This document shows, in pieces, positions 50,011-59,093 of a DNA stretch of 64,000 bases. A program made the position numbers and the translations under genes. Numbering within the stretch: position 1 is the stretch's first letter; each line of letters begins with the position of its first letter. Source of the DNA: Alteribacter aurantiacus DSM 18675 (GTDB taxonomy: Bacteria > Bacillota > Bacilli > Bacillales > Salisediminibacteriaceae); the NCBI RefSeq assembly GCF_000429705.1, contig NZ_KE386941.1:1724781-1788780 (forward strand), given 5' to 3'. The notes beneath the pieces are model-generated. The model saw only the letters and a program-made list of their open reading frames with translations. It searched no databases and had not been told where the DNA came from.

Positions 50011-52086
50011 TTAGTCACTTCCTACATAAACCGTATCAAGAAACTGTCTGCCGTTGTCTGTCATTTTTGAGCCGAGCCTACCTCGGGTCTTTTCTACGAA
50101 CCCTCTTTTTTGCAACAGGTCCATTCGGTAGCGTACTTGTTGCTCTGATAAAGGGAGAGCCGTTTCCTTACTATATTCGGAGATTCGTTGGCGACTGATG
50201 GAGTGGCCTTCCTGTTCAATCTTTTCAATGATTTTCATCACTGTTACCAGCTCTTTCTCCTCAATCGTCGAGCCAGCCTCAGAGTCGTCTGAATACACGC
50301 TTGTGGACAGACCTCCGTCTCTTCGGCCGAACCGCTTCGATTGGAAGAAACTTTCGTTTGGAATGTCTTTTCGCCTGATCACGTGATCATCACAAACGGC
50401 GAGCATGTAATCGATCGTGTTTTTAAGCTCACGAATGTTCCCATACCACTGATACTGCTTTAATTGATCCAACACTTCCGCTTCAATCTTCACATCCATT
50501 CGTCCCGACTGATGCATAAAGTACCGAATCAACGCTTCCATGTCATCTTTTCGCTTCCTCAGCTCCGGCAAGTGAATGAACAGCACTTTTAATCGATGGT
50601 AAAGATCTTCACGGAATTCTCCCCGTTCAATCAGTTCGAGCAAGTTCCTGTTCGTCGCGGCAACAACCCTCACATCGACAGGAATGATCTCGCTCCCCCC
50701 GATTCGTAGCAATTCCTTTTCTTGCAAAACACGAAGCAGTCTTGCTTGCACCTTTAAACTGATGTCGCCGATTTCGTCCAGAAAGAGCGTTCCACCGTTC
50801 GCTTGTTCAAAAAGCCCTTTTCGTCCGCCTTTTTTCGCTCCTGTAAAAGCGCCTTCTTCATACCCGAATAGCTCGCTTTCAACCAAGTCCTCGGGAAGGG
50901 CACTGAAGTTTACAGCGAGAAATGGTCCCGTTTTCCGGTTCGATTCGTGATGTATCGAGCTTGCGAACAGTTCTTTTCCCGTCCCGCTTTCTCCTTCAAT
51001 TAGGATGGTAAGCTGGGTTTTGGCCAACTTTTTGGCAATGGTTTTCGTTTCAAGGAGCTGCTCGTTTTCTCCGATGATATCGTCGAAGGTGTATTTGGCG
51101 TAATGCCCCCGCTTTACGAGCTCTCGACGAAGCTTACGTTCCATCTCGATCGTTTCTACGGCATTTTTAAATGTGGCCACCGTTGTGCCGTCCGAATCAA
51201 TCGTGAACCGGTGAACGATCACGTCTGCGTACTCGACAGTAAAATAGCGGTTGGCTTCTTTTCCACCTTTGTTTAAAATAAAGTCTACCAATTCGCCGTT
51301 TCCAATCACGTCACCGATTTTTTTCCCGATCACACGGCGACCTTCGTACCCAAGCAGCTTCTCAAGAATGCCGTTAAATACCGTAATTTTGCCTCGCTTG
51401 TCCACTGCTAGAATCCCGTCATGAACGCCGTCAACAACCTTTTTCAGGTGTTCGCTCACTTGATGGGCTTCACTGGTCGCGACTGCTAGGCGACGGCTGA
51501 GCTGAATGATCGTCTGTATGTAGCGCGTGGACACTTCTTCTTGTTTTTCTTCCAAAAGGCCGAGCTTTCCAAGAAGGGTAATGATCGTTGTCATATCAAT
51601 AAGCCGCGGACCAATGTTGATCACTTCTTTAATGCCAAGAGGAACCAATTCCATTTCGCCCGGAGTGATGGCCAACGAGACATCCTTGACCATTTTTTTA
51701 CCAGGAAAATAAGGATAGAGCTTCATATGGTCAATACCTAAGTTTTTAAGCGATTCGATCGCTTCGTTCACCGTTTCAGGGAAGTCATTCACGTAGAGGG
51801 CTTCCGTACCCTCGGGTATTGAAAACAGCTGATCGATATTGTGAAAGTTCACGATTCGTTTCGCCGTAATCGTATGACAATTACGACCGATAAAGGGGGC
51901 GACTTCTTCTTCGATTAAATAAGAAGAGAGCAACACGACGCGGTCAGTAATCACGCGGTCAATGCCTTCGTCCACAGCGTAGCTTTCAATTTGCACAAAT
52001 GTTCCGATAAATTCAGACAGCTGAGCGACAAGGGTTTTTCTCGTCTCTTCAGAGCCTGCTAAAACAACCATCTTTCTCTCTGTCAT
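50011..52086 (-). CDS. Sigma-54-dependent transcriptional activator of the peptide/isoaspartate operon
   Basis: A 691-residue enhancer-binding protein. The N-terminal 190 residues resemble a PrpR-N-type sensory domain. A PAS domain follows (VDGVHDGILAVDKRGKITVF). The AAA+ core contains Walker A (LIEGESGTGKELFASSIHH), the sigma-54 loop EEGAFTGAKKGG and Walker B (NGGTLFLDEIGDI). The C-terminus has a winged-helix-like DNA-binding part (SISRQRISEYSKETALPLSE) rather than a Fis helix. Start chosen at ATG 52086 behind AAGGGG. Its place at the end of the opp-iadA run, and the sigma-54 promoter at the front, make it the likely activator of that operon. Confidence 0.92.
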   Translation of the reverse strand: MTERKMVVLAGSEETRKTLVAQLSEFIGTFVQIESYAVDEGIDRVITDRVVLLSSYLIEEEVAPFIGRNCHTITAKRIVNFHNIDQLFSIPEGTEALYVNDFPETVNEAIESLKNLGIDHMKLYPYFPGKKMVKDVSLAITPGEMELVPLGIKEVINIGPRLIDMTTIITLLGKLGLLEEKQEEVSTRYIQTIIQLSRRLAVATSEAHQVSEHLKKVVDGVHDGILAVDKRGKITVFNGILEKLLGYEGRRVIGKKIGDVIGNGELVDFILNKGGKEANRYFTVEYADVIVHRFTIDSDGTTVATFKNAVETIEMERKLRRELVKRGHYAKYTFDDIIGENEQLLETKTIAKKLAKTQLTILIEGESGTGKELFASSIHHESNRKTGPFLAVNFSALPEDLVESELFGYEEGAFTGAKKGGRKGLFEQANGGTLFLDEIGDISLKVQARLLRVLQEKELLRIGGSEIIPVDVRVVAATNRNLLELIERGEFREDLYHRLKVLFIHLPELRKRKDDMEALIRYFMHQSGRMDVKIEAEVLDQLKQYQWYGNIRELKNTIDYMLAVCDDHVIRRKDIPNESFFQSKRFGRRDGGLSTSVYSDDSEAGSTIEEKELVTVMKIIEKIEQEGHSISRQRISEYSKETALPLSEQQVRYRMDLLQKRGFVEKTRGRLGSKMTDNGRQFLDTVYVGSD

Positions 52087-52131
52087 CTCCGCCACCCCTT
52101 TTTGTTCTTTTAGTATAGCATATGTGGGTGA

Positions 52132-52138
52132 ATTGGTT
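52132..52138 (-). promoter_or_regulatory. AACCAAT box upstream of the activator gene
   Basis: AACCAAT (minus strand) recurs three times upstream of the operon promoter at 60836-60930. It is about 46 bases before the activator ATG, near a TATACT hexamer. Possible activator binding site. Confidence 0.3.
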
Positions 52139-52239
52139 GGTGGAGGAGTAACCATATTGAAGTGGGGTCGGTGGTGTGTCGGTTTTTTGGGAAGGGCGGC
52201 GTTTAGTCGAGTTAGCTCCTCCCTCACCTCCACTCCACC

Positions 52240-52275
52240 TAAAAAAACCAAGCCCCCGACATCCGCCAGGAGCTC
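52240..52275 (-). terminator. Weak terminator after iadA
   Basis: On the minus strand AGCTCCTG pairs with CGGGGGCT (one G-U pair), followed by TGG and seven Ts. It may partly separate the activator gene from the operon. Confidence 0.4.
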
Positions 52276-52285
52276 CTCTCAACCT

Positions 52286-53452
52286 CTATTCAAACGTGCC
52301 TTTAACCAATAGCTCGTTCTTCTTCATCATCCACTGCCCTTTGGCCATCACCGCTTCAATCTCTAACGATTCCCCGCCCACAAGAAGCAAGTCTGCGTCA
52401 TACCCTGGTTCAATCCGGCCTTTACTGCTAAACTTGTACGCATCGGCCACGTTTGAGGTAGCGACTTTGATCGCGTCTTCAAAAGGGATGCCCTCTTCAA
52501 GAGCAGCGTCTCTCACTTCTTTGTACAAGCTCGTTACACGGCCGATTTTCAGTCCGATCAAATTGCCTTTTTTATCGAATTCAGGAAGGCTACCCTGCCC
52601 GTCCGATGTGAACGTGATTTGCTCGATCGGCACACCTGCATCAAGCATTCTCTTTAACCCTCGACTACATTTCGTTTCATCACCAGCAAGGATTTCTTTC
52701 GTTGTGCTCGTCGTAAAGTCCACGTATCCGCCTCGCTTGGCAAAAGCGATCCCCGCATCGAGTAACGCTTCGTTTCGGTTAATGTGAGTGGGTACAAATT
52801 GCGTGATCGGAATGTCCGTGGTGTCTACCACTTCTTCAATGAGCTTCAGACGATCAGGACTGTCCCCAAGATGCACATTTACCACCCCGGCCTTACCAGA
52901 TAAAATGCCGCCGACCCTCGCGTCACTGGCAATGCGCGCCAGCTCCTCACGAGTTGGTTGTGAAGAACGATGATCGGAAATGGCAATTTCACCGGCACCG
53001 ATAATTTCCTCGATTAAAATGATGTCCTTCTCAATGGAGCCAGTCAGTGTCTTGACTGGCACTTGGTACGATCCGGTCTGACAATACACGGTAATTCCTT
53101 CTTCTTTTAACCCTTTTGCCTTTGCAATTAAGTTGGTCATCGTTCTAGTCGTTCCGTCTGTGCCGATCACGCCAACAACCGTCGTTATCCCCCCAGCGAT
53201 GCAATCTGAGAGCATCAGTTCAGGAGTCCGGGTTTTAAAGCTACCTTCTCCCCCACCACCGGTTATATGTACATGAGAATCGATGAGACCAGGGATCAGC
53301 TTTTTCCCCGAACCATCTGTCACTTCACACCATTCTTCGTTGATTTCAATGTTATCTTCTATCGCTGCAATTCTTCCGTCTGCGATCAAAACGTCTTTCA
53401 CGCCGGCAAAGTTCGGAAGATAAACGCTTACATTTTTTATCGTTTTAAGCAT
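52286..53452 (-). CDS. iadA: Isoaspartyl dipeptidase (beta-aspartyl peptidase)
   Basis: A 388-residue binuclear metallohydrolase that cleaves beta-aspartyl (isoaspartyl) dipeptides. The metal-binding HxH is in PGLIDSHVHITGGGGEG. Further ligands appear in VVNVHLGDSPDR and FVPTHINR. The catalytic aspartate is in ITFTSDGQGSLPEF. SGKAGVVN carries the bridging lysine position. Length is normal. It lies ten bases behind the asparaginase-like gene and after a complete oligopeptide transporter, which fits uptake and breakdown of isoaspartyl peptides. Confidence 0.94.
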   Translation of the reverse strand: MLKTIKNVSVYLPNFAGVKDVLIADGRIAAIEDNIEINEEWCEVTDGSGKKLIPGLIDSHVHITGGGGEGSFKTRTPELMLSDCIAGGITTVVGVIGTDGTTRTMTNLIAKAKGLKEEGITVYCQTGSYQVPVKTLTGSIEKDIILIEEIIGAGEIAISDHRSSQPTREELARIASDARVGGILSGKAGVVNVHLGDSPDRLKLIEEVVDTTDIPITQFVPTHINRNEALLDAGIAFAKRGGYVDFTTSTTKEILAGDETKCSRGLKRMLDAGVPIEQITFTSDGQGSLPEFDKKGNLIGLKIGRVTSLYKEVRDAALEEGIPFEDAIKVATSNVADAYKFSSKGRIEPGYDADLLLVGGESLEIEAVMAKGQWMMKKNELLVKGTFE

Positions 53453-53461
53453 TCTTTCACC

Positions 53462-54229
53462 TCAATTCAGATGTCTTTTGTGGAGCTGTCCAATTAACGC
53501 CTTTTTTCCTTTAATAAATCGTGCTACATCCCGATTGCCCGGCGCATACAAAACGGCGCTCACGTTTTTCTGAGGATGCCATATGGCCGAATAGGTGCAT
53601 CCATCTTCCCACACGAGCCAAGGAAGAACGGGGGCTTTACCGCTTTTTTGTAAAAGGCTGTACCATTTCGTTGCCCGCCTTCGCTCTCCTTTAAACATAT
53701 TAAAGAAGGGGTCCCCTAATTGGCAAAACAGCTTTGCTCCACCTAACAACCGGTTCCAATCAGGAACACCAAACATCTCTGATACAGTTCGCCTCGTCAC
53801 GCAGTTTACCGGGTGGTCTTCATGCACAATGCCCCGCCAATCCTGTTGCAAGTGCATGGCAAGGCCTATTTTCCCTAGAGTAACTCCAACACCCCATCGA
53901 CTTGTGGAGGCGACATGGGAAAATTCTTCCTCATCAATGCCGAAACGGAAGAGCAAGGAGCGCTCGATTTGCGTTTGCAGCTCACAAGAAAAGCTCACTC
54001 CCATGCAAACCTCCAATTCTCTGTCTGTTAATAAAAACTGCTCTGCAGCGCCTGTTGCAAACATAGGAATGGATTCGAACGGCTCCAACAGCGGTGTACT
54101 TTCAATCGATCGATCGTTTCTCTCACCACCATATAAAAAGCCGGTCTTTCCATCGAACACAGCAACGTGTCCGAACAGGTCATCCTTTTCGTTACTGTTT
54201 GATTGATCATACCTGTTCAAAACATTCAC
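53462..54229 (-). CDS. Asparaginase-II-like protein
   Basis: A 255-residue cytoplasmic protein. Segments read like divergent L-asparaginase II: HVAVFDGKTGFLYGGERNDR, ESIPMFATGAAEQFLLTDRE (the SLKP-GAA-LSD region) and LQQDWRGIVHEDHPVNCVTR followed by TVSEMFGVP. The usual length is about 320 residues and the canonical CSGKH block is not seen, so activity is uncertain. The start is a GTG at 54229 behind GGGGGAG. It lies between the ATPase genes and iadA, consistent with a role in Asn/isoAsp release. This is an inference from weak similarity. Confidence 0.6.
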   Translation of the reverse strand: MNVLNRYDQSNSNEKDDLFGHVAVFDGKTGFLYGGERNDRSIESTPLLEPFESIPMFATGAAEQFLLTDRELEVCMGVSFSCELQTQIERSLLFRFGIDEEEFSHVASTSRWGVGVTLGKIGLAMHLQQDWRGIVHEDHPVNCVTRRTVSEMFGVPDWNRLLGGAKLFCQLGDPFFNMFKGERRRATKWYSLLQKSGKAPVLPWLVWEDGCTYSAIWHPQKNVSAVLYAPGNRDVARFIKGKKALIGQLHKRHLN

Positions 54230-54268
54230 CTGTGCTCCCCCTTTTTCCTTTTGTGCGTTCTCCAGTTG

Positions 54269-55237
54269 TTAATCGTACAAATGACAAGCTACGTAGTGAT
54301 CCTCGTCCATTTTTTGCAGTTCAGGTCGCTCATCATGGCAACGTTCATGGGCTTTCGGACACCGGCCAACAAAGGCGCACCCTTTTGGTGGGTCCACGGG
54401 TGACGGCACGTCCCCTTGTAAAATAATCCGTTCTTTTTTCTGACGGGGATTGGATATAGGAATGGCCGAGAGCAACGTTTGCGTGTACGGATGCAAGGGA
54501 TTCTCAAAGATCTTATCTGTATTGCCGATCTCTGCCATTCGACCGAGATACATGACGGCCACTCGGTCACACAAGTGCCTGACCACGCTCAAGTCGTGAG
54601 AAATAAACAAGTATGTGAGGCCGAAGTCTTCCTGCAAGTCTTTGAGTAAATTCAAAATTTGCGCTTGAATGGATACGTCCAGTGCCGCAACCGGCTCATC
54701 AGCGATAATTAGCTTCGGGTTTAAAATGAGCGCTCTCGCAATTCCTATTCGCTGTCTTTGTCCGCCTGAAAATTCGTGAGCGTAACGCCTGATGAAACTT
54801 CGGTTTAGTCCGACCACATCCATCATTTCTTCAATTCGTTTTCTACGTTCTTTTTTATCCTTCACCCCGTGGGCCTTAAGGGGCTCTGCCAAAATGTCTT
54901 CCACCGTGAGCCGCGGATTTAGTGAGGCATAAGGATCTTGAAAGACCATCTGCATGTTTTTACGCTGGGTACGAAGTTCTGATTTGGACAAGGAAGCAAT
55001 GTCGGTCCCTTCGTACAGCACTTCTCCATCTGTTGTAGGCACGAGCTGGGTAATTCCTCTACCCGTTGTGGACTTTCCACAGCCGGACTCGCCAACAAGT
55101 CCGAGGGTTTCCCCTTCGTTTACCGTAAACGAAATGCCGTCAACGGCTTTTACGTAAGTGACTTTCTTTTTGATGACGCCTTTTTTTTGGGGAAAATGAA
55201 TCTTAAGATCCTTCACGTCCAAGAGTGGTTTGCCCAT
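54269..55237 (-). CDS. Oligopeptide ABC transporter ATP-binding protein (OppF type)
   Basis: A 322-residue ATPase. Walker A is GLVGESGCGKSTTGRGI. The signature is EFSGGQRQRIGIARAL. Walker B is PKLIIADEPVAALDVSIQ, and the H-loop is YLFISHDLSVV. The C-terminal oligopeptide-specific tail has four cysteines (CAFVGRCPKAHERC and a later HYVACHL), typical of the iron-sulfur-binding Opp/Dpp ATPases. Start chosen at ATG 55237 behind AGGAGG, overlapping oppD by 35 bases. Confidence 0.94.
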   Translation of the reverse strand: MGKPLLDVKDLKIHFPQKKGVIKKKVTYVKAVDGISFTVNEGETLGLVGESGCGKSTTGRGITQLVPTTDGEVLYEGTDIASLSKSELRTQRKNMQMVFQDPYASLNPRLTVEDILAEPLKAHGVKDKKERRKRIEEMMDVVGLNRSFIRRYAHEFSGGQRQRIGIARALILNPKLIIADEPVAALDVSIQAQILNLLKDLQEDFGLTYLFISHDLSVVRHLCDRVAVMYLGRMAEIGNTDKIFENPLHPYTQTLLSAIPISNPRQKKERIILQGDVPSPVDPPKGCAFVGRCPKAHERCHDERPELQKMDEDHYVACHLYD

Positions 55238-56231
55238 CTTTTGCTTCCTCCTTTCGTCCATGTACAGGGTCATACAGCCAGCAACGAGCATCGTGCCCGT
55301 CTTTCATTTTAAAAAGCGGCGGATCTTCTTGGGTACAGTGGGGCATCACGTGGTCGCAGCGTCCGGCAAATCGGCAGCCTTTTTCAACCGAACCAGGTAC
55401 AGGCACTTGGCCAGAAATCGAGTAAAGGCGATCGATCTTTTCATCAACTTTCGGCAACGAACCGAGTAGACCGACCGTATACGGATGTTTCGGATCATTA
55501 AATAACGTATCCACATCCGCTTGTTCCACGATCTCTCCAGAATACATCACCACTACCCGGTCGCACATTTCCGCAACTACACCTAAGTCGTGAGTAATAA
55601 ACATAATGGCCGTGTTCGTTTTCTCCTTTAACCCTCTCATCAAATCAAGAATTTGCGCTTGAATCGTTACGTCCAAGGCCGTTGTTGGTTCATCTGCAAT
55701 CAATAGCTGTGGCTCACACGCAAGACCGATCGCGATCATCACTCGCTGACGCATACCACCAGATAGCTGGTAAGGGTGACTGTCATAAATCTGCTCCGCT
55801 CTTGGAATGCCGACGAGCTTTAACATCTCAATGGATTTTTTCCGAGCTTCGGCATGTGTCATTTTATAGTGAAGCAAGAGCACTTCGTTGATTTGCTTTC
55901 CGATCGTAAAAACGGGATTCAGAGACGTCATGGGCTCCTGAAAGATCATCGAGATGTCATTTCCTCGAATCTTTCGCATCTCCCGCTCTTTTTTATCCAA
56001 AAGGTTTTCACCATTAAAATAAATCTGACCGCCTGAAATGCGCCCGGGCGGAGAAGGAATCAGGCGCATGATGGAAAGAGAGGTGACACTTTTTCCACAC
56101 CCGGACTCCCCTACGACACCGAGCGTTTCTCCTGCTTTAATGGAAAAACTGATGCCGTTTACGACTTTCACTTCTTTTCCGTCACTCTTAAAGCTCACTT
56201 CCAAGTCTTTGATATCAAGTACATTCGTCAT
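55203..56231 (-). CDS. Oligopeptide ABC transporter ATP-binding protein (OppD type)
   Basis: A 342-residue ATPase pairing with the OppF-type subunit. Walker A is GVVGESGCGKSVTSLSI. The signature is QLSGGMRQRVMIAIGL. Walker B is PQLLIADEPTTALDVTIQ. The C-terminal cysteine tail is CRFAGRCDHVMPHCTQED. Start chosen at ATG 56231 behind AGGTG, nine bases after the stop of the OppC-type gene. Together with the other subunits it powers peptide import. Confidence 0.94.
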   Translation of the reverse strand: MTNVLDIKDLEVSFKSDGKEVKVVNGISFSIKAGETLGVVGESGCGKSVTSLSIMRLIPSPPGRISGGQIYFNGENLLDKKEREMRKIRGNDISMIFQEPMTSLNPVFTIGKQINEVLLLHYKMTHAEARKKSIEMLKLVGIPRAEQIYDSHPYQLSGGMRQRVMIAIGLACEPQLLIADEPTTALDVTIQAQILDLMRGLKEKTNTAIMFITHDLGVVAEMCDRVVVMYSGEIVEQADVDTLFNDPKHPYTVGLLGSLPKVDEKIDRLYSISGQVPVPGSVEKGCRFAGRCDHVMPHCTQEDPPLFKMKDGHDARCWLYDPVHGRKEEAKDGQTTLGREGS

Positions 56232-56240
56232 TTGCATCAC

Positions 56241-57800
56241 CTATTCTTTCAACTTCGGATCGAGGGCGTCACGAAGCCCGTCACCCAGAATATTGAAGCT
56301 AAGTACGGTAAGAACAATCGCAAGCCCTGGGAAGAACGTGGCATGGAAGACCGTACTGCTGTTATCTTTTGCGGCACTTAACATGGATCCCCACTCAGGT
56401 GCAGTAATGTCTCCTCCAAGACCTAAGAAGCTAAGAGCCGCACCAATCAAGATCGCCACACCAATTCGCATGGTCAAATAAACAAGAACCACCGACAGAG
56501 TACCAGGGAAAATATGCCTCATAATGATGACAGGATCTCTTACTCCAATGGATCTCGATGCTTCTACGTAGGTCATTTCTTTTAATGCGAGTGTAGACCC
56601 ACGAACAATTCGCACAAATACCGGTACCGTAAATACGGCTACGGCTAAAATAATGTTTGTAATCCCCGCTCCTAAAAAGGCAATCACGGCGATGGCAAGG
56701 AGAATACCTGGGAACGCAAGAAGCACGTCGGTCATTCGCGTAACGAGACTATCTACCCAACGTCCGTAGAAGCCGGCAAGAAGCCCCAGTGCCGTTCCGA
56801 TAAACGCCCCGATCGCTACGGAGACAAACCCGATCAAGAGTGTATCTTGTGTTCCGTGAATCACACGACTGAAAATATCACGATTTTGGTGGTCGGTTCC
56901 GAAGAAATGAATGGACGACGGCGGTTGGTGCTTGTACACATCCGTGAGCGTCACATTCGATTCGCTTACGTTCAAATACGCTAGGACCGGTTCCGCAGCG
57001 GCTCCAGCTTGTACTTGCACAACAGAGCTAACCGGACCGGTTTGTATGCGGATTGCCCCTTCCCCTTCTCCAACGACGGTTACTTCCCCACTTTCACTCA
57101 CTGTAGCAACCTCTTCATTTAGTGAGGAAAAGTGAAGACCTTCAATGGCTTCCGCGTCACTCGCCGGTGCATTGAAACCGCTCGATTCCTCTTCTTCTTC
57201 CGTTTCGTACAAACGAAGAGCAAGTTCATGTATGTCTCCTTGGTCAGTCAACTCTTCTCCGTCCGTTAAAACAGCGAGAACGTCAAGTTGAAATTGATCT
57301 CCCGGTGTGAGTACTCCTTCAGGTTGAGAAGGAATTAATCGAGAGATGACCGGTTCTTTTCCTTCAAGAAGGGATTCCCCTTCGACCACGACTTGGAACG
57401 ACGAGCTCACGTCCCCGCTTTCGATCGTGGCATTGGTATAGCCAGATGTATTGGCATTGACGTTTATTCCTCGTTGCGAGCGTCGGATTGAAGCAATTCG
57501 ACGGTTTTCAGACTCCGCTTGAAGCTGAGTAACCTCGCTTCCTTCAATCGTGGAGCCGTCCGTCATCACCCCTTCCACGATCACAGATGCGTTTGTAAGT
57601 TGATCAAGGTCAATGCCCTTTTCCGGATATTGAGACGTAACTGGTCTATGAGGGTCGTATGGTGCCAAAAAAGACCCGAAAATGCCGACAAACAATATGA
57701 CAACAACCACACCTAGGGCAACGACCGCCATCTTTTGCTTTAAAAACTTAACGAGAAATTCCCTGAAAGGAGAATAGGATTTCGGTTCATTTGTGTTCAT
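56241..57800 (-). CDS. Oligopeptide ABC transporter permease (OppC type) with Ig-like insertion
   Basis: A 519-residue permease, about 200 residues longer than usual. TM1 (residues 24-46) ends in the standard LAPYDPHRPV. The conserved QPPSSIHFFGTDHQNRDIFS resumes only at about residue 292. Between them lies a hydrophilic outer-face segment. Its second half has the Big_2 pattern (LTPGDQFQLDVLAVLTDGEE, then FSSLNEEVATVSESGEVTVV). The remaining five helices and the EAA loop (EASRSIGVRDPVIIMRHIFP) are normal. The insertion could bind substrate, the lipoprotein receptor or the wall. AAAGGAGG precedes the ATG. Confidence 0.92.
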   Translation of the reverse strand: MNTNEPKSYSPFREFLVKFLKQKMAVVALGVVVVILFVGIFGSFLAPYDPHRPVTSQYPEKGIDLDQLTNASVIVEGVMTDGSTIEGSEVTQLQAESENRRIASIRRSQRGINVNANTSGYTNATIESGDVSSSFQVVVEGESLLEGKEPVISRLIPSQPEGVLTPGDQFQLDVLAVLTDGEELTDQGDIHELALRLYETEEEEESSGFNAPASDAEAIEGLHFSSLNEEVATVSESGEVTVVGEGEGAIRIQTGPVSSVVQVQAGAAAEPVLAYLNVSESNVTLTDVYKHQPPSSIHFFGTDHQNRDIFSRVIHGTQDTLLIGFVSVAIGAFIGTALGLLAGFYGRWVDSLVTRMTDVLLAFPGILLAIAVIAFLGAGITNIILAVAVFTVPVFVRIVRGSTLALKEMTYVEASRSIGVRDPVIIMRHIFPGTLSVVLVYLTMRIGVAILIGAALSFLGLGGDITAPEWGSMLSAAKDNSSTVFHATFFPGLAIVLTVLSFNILGDGLRDALDPKLKE

Positions 57801-57817
57801 CTTCTGCCTCCTTTCGA

Positions 57818-58741
57818 TCAGTCATAGCGGATTTGCGGATTTAAGAATCCGTAGCTGATATCTACGATTAGATTGATAAGTAAGAATTGTAGAGAGAATA
57901 ATAGAATTAATGCTTGAATAACCGGATAGTCACGGGACAAAATCGAATCAATCAAGTACGATCCAAGCCCAGGCCATGCAAATACTTGCTCAACCACCAC
58001 CGCTCCTCCGATCAAGAAGCCGAACTGGAGACCAGCCATTGTCACAACAGGAATTAGGGCGTTTCGGAGCACGTGACTCCAAATGACGACCCGTTCTTTT
58101 TGCCCCTTCGCTCGAGCCGTCCGCACGTAATCTTCTCTCATGACTTCAAGGACACTAGAGCGGGTAAAGCGGACAATGGTCGCCGCTACACCAAACCCGA
58201 GGGTGATCGACGGCAAAAGGATATGCAAAGGCGATGCGGCCCCACTTGTGGGGAACCAGCCTAACTGGACTGCAAAAATCTGCATGAGCATAAGTCCAAA
58301 CCAAAATTCAGGAATACTAAGGGCTGTTATTGTAGAAACCATTCCGGCTCTGTCCCATATCGAGTTTCGTTTCGTAGCAGAGATAATCCCAACGGACACC
58401 CCGATGAGAATGGCCCAGAACATACTGAGAATCGTGAGTACAAACGTATAGCCGAAGCGGCGCATCACTTCTTCAGATACGTCAGCCCTTGTCCGATACG
58501 ATTGTCCAAAGTCCCCATGGACAACCATGTCCACCATGTAACGGCCGTATTGAACAGGAAGCGGATCATTGAAGCCTTCTCGCTCTCGTAAGGTTTGATA
58601 CGTTTCCTGGTCAATCTCCGCTCCATACATGATCCGGATGGGATCACCAGGGGTAAGATGAACGAAAAGAAACGAGATAATCGTTATGATAAATAAAATA
58701 GGAATCATACCTACTAATCTTCTAAGTACAAATTGGAGCAT
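57818..58741 (-). CDS. Oligopeptide ABC transporter permease (OppB type)
   Basis: A 307-residue six-helix permease. The N-terminal MLQFVLRRLVGMIPILFIIT and GDPIRIMYGAEIDQETYQTL are typical. The EAA loop reads VRTARAKGQKERVVIWSHVL. The C-terminal SYGFLNPQIRYD closes the family pattern. AGAGGTG precedes the ATG. The stop is 17 bases from the next permease start. Confidence 0.94.
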   Translation of the reverse strand: MLQFVLRRLVGMIPILFIITIISFLFVHLTPGDPIRIMYGAEIDQETYQTLREREGFNDPLPVQYGRYMVDMVVHGDFGQSYRTRADVSEEVMRRFGYTFVLTILSMFWAILIGVSVGIISATKRNSIWDRAGMVSTITALSIPEFWFGLMLMQIFAVQLGWFPTSGAASPLHILLPSITLGFGVAATIVRFTRSSVLEVMREDYVRTARAKGQKERVVIWSHVLRNALIPVVTMAGLQFGFLIGGAVVVEQVFAWPGLGSYLIDSILSRDYPVIQALILLFSLQFLLINLIVDISYGFLNPQIRYD

Positions 58742-58822
58742 GGTTTCACCTCTTTCTTTTACAGGGTCTAGGCGTTATGTTGTGCGCGGTGCGGTTGGTT
58801 GATGGGTGTGGCGGTGTTGCCG

Positions 58823-58979
58823 ATCAGGTTGCGCGGGTTTTGGTCAGGTTGCGCGGGTTTTATCGAGCCTTATCTCACGTTTATCGACCTCTATGGCTCG
58901 TTTATCGACCACTAATGGAAATTTATCGACCTCTATTGGCGTTTTATCGACCTCTAACCCGATTTGATCGACCGTTCGA
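58823..58979. repeat. Tandem array of 20-bp and 21-bp units between oppA and oppB
   Basis: Two 20-bp units (TCAGGTTGCGCGGGTTTT plus two bases) at 58823 and 58843 are followed by five 21-bp units starting TCGA at 58863, 58884, 58905, 58926 and 58947. Consensus TCGACCTCTATTGGCGTTTA. A partial sixth unit follows. The array lies inside the operon, in the 352-base gap between the receptor and permease genes. Confidence 0.85.
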
Positions 58980-59041
58980 CACCAAACGACACTTCTCGCC
59001 CCTCTCCGCTCCGCCTTCCTCCACTCTTCTCTCTTTTTTCA

Positions 59042-59075
59042 AAGGAAGGGGCTCCTTCAACGAAGCCCCTCTGCA
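59042..59075 (-). terminator. Hairpin after oppA, probable attenuating terminator
   Basis: GGGGCTTC pairs with GAAGgAGCCCC on the minus strand (one bulge) and a T-poor tail (TTCCTTTG) follows. Such leaky structures often let receptor mRNA exceed permease mRNA. Confidence 0.55.
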
Positions 59076-59093
59076 TTTTTTACCCAAAATCAA

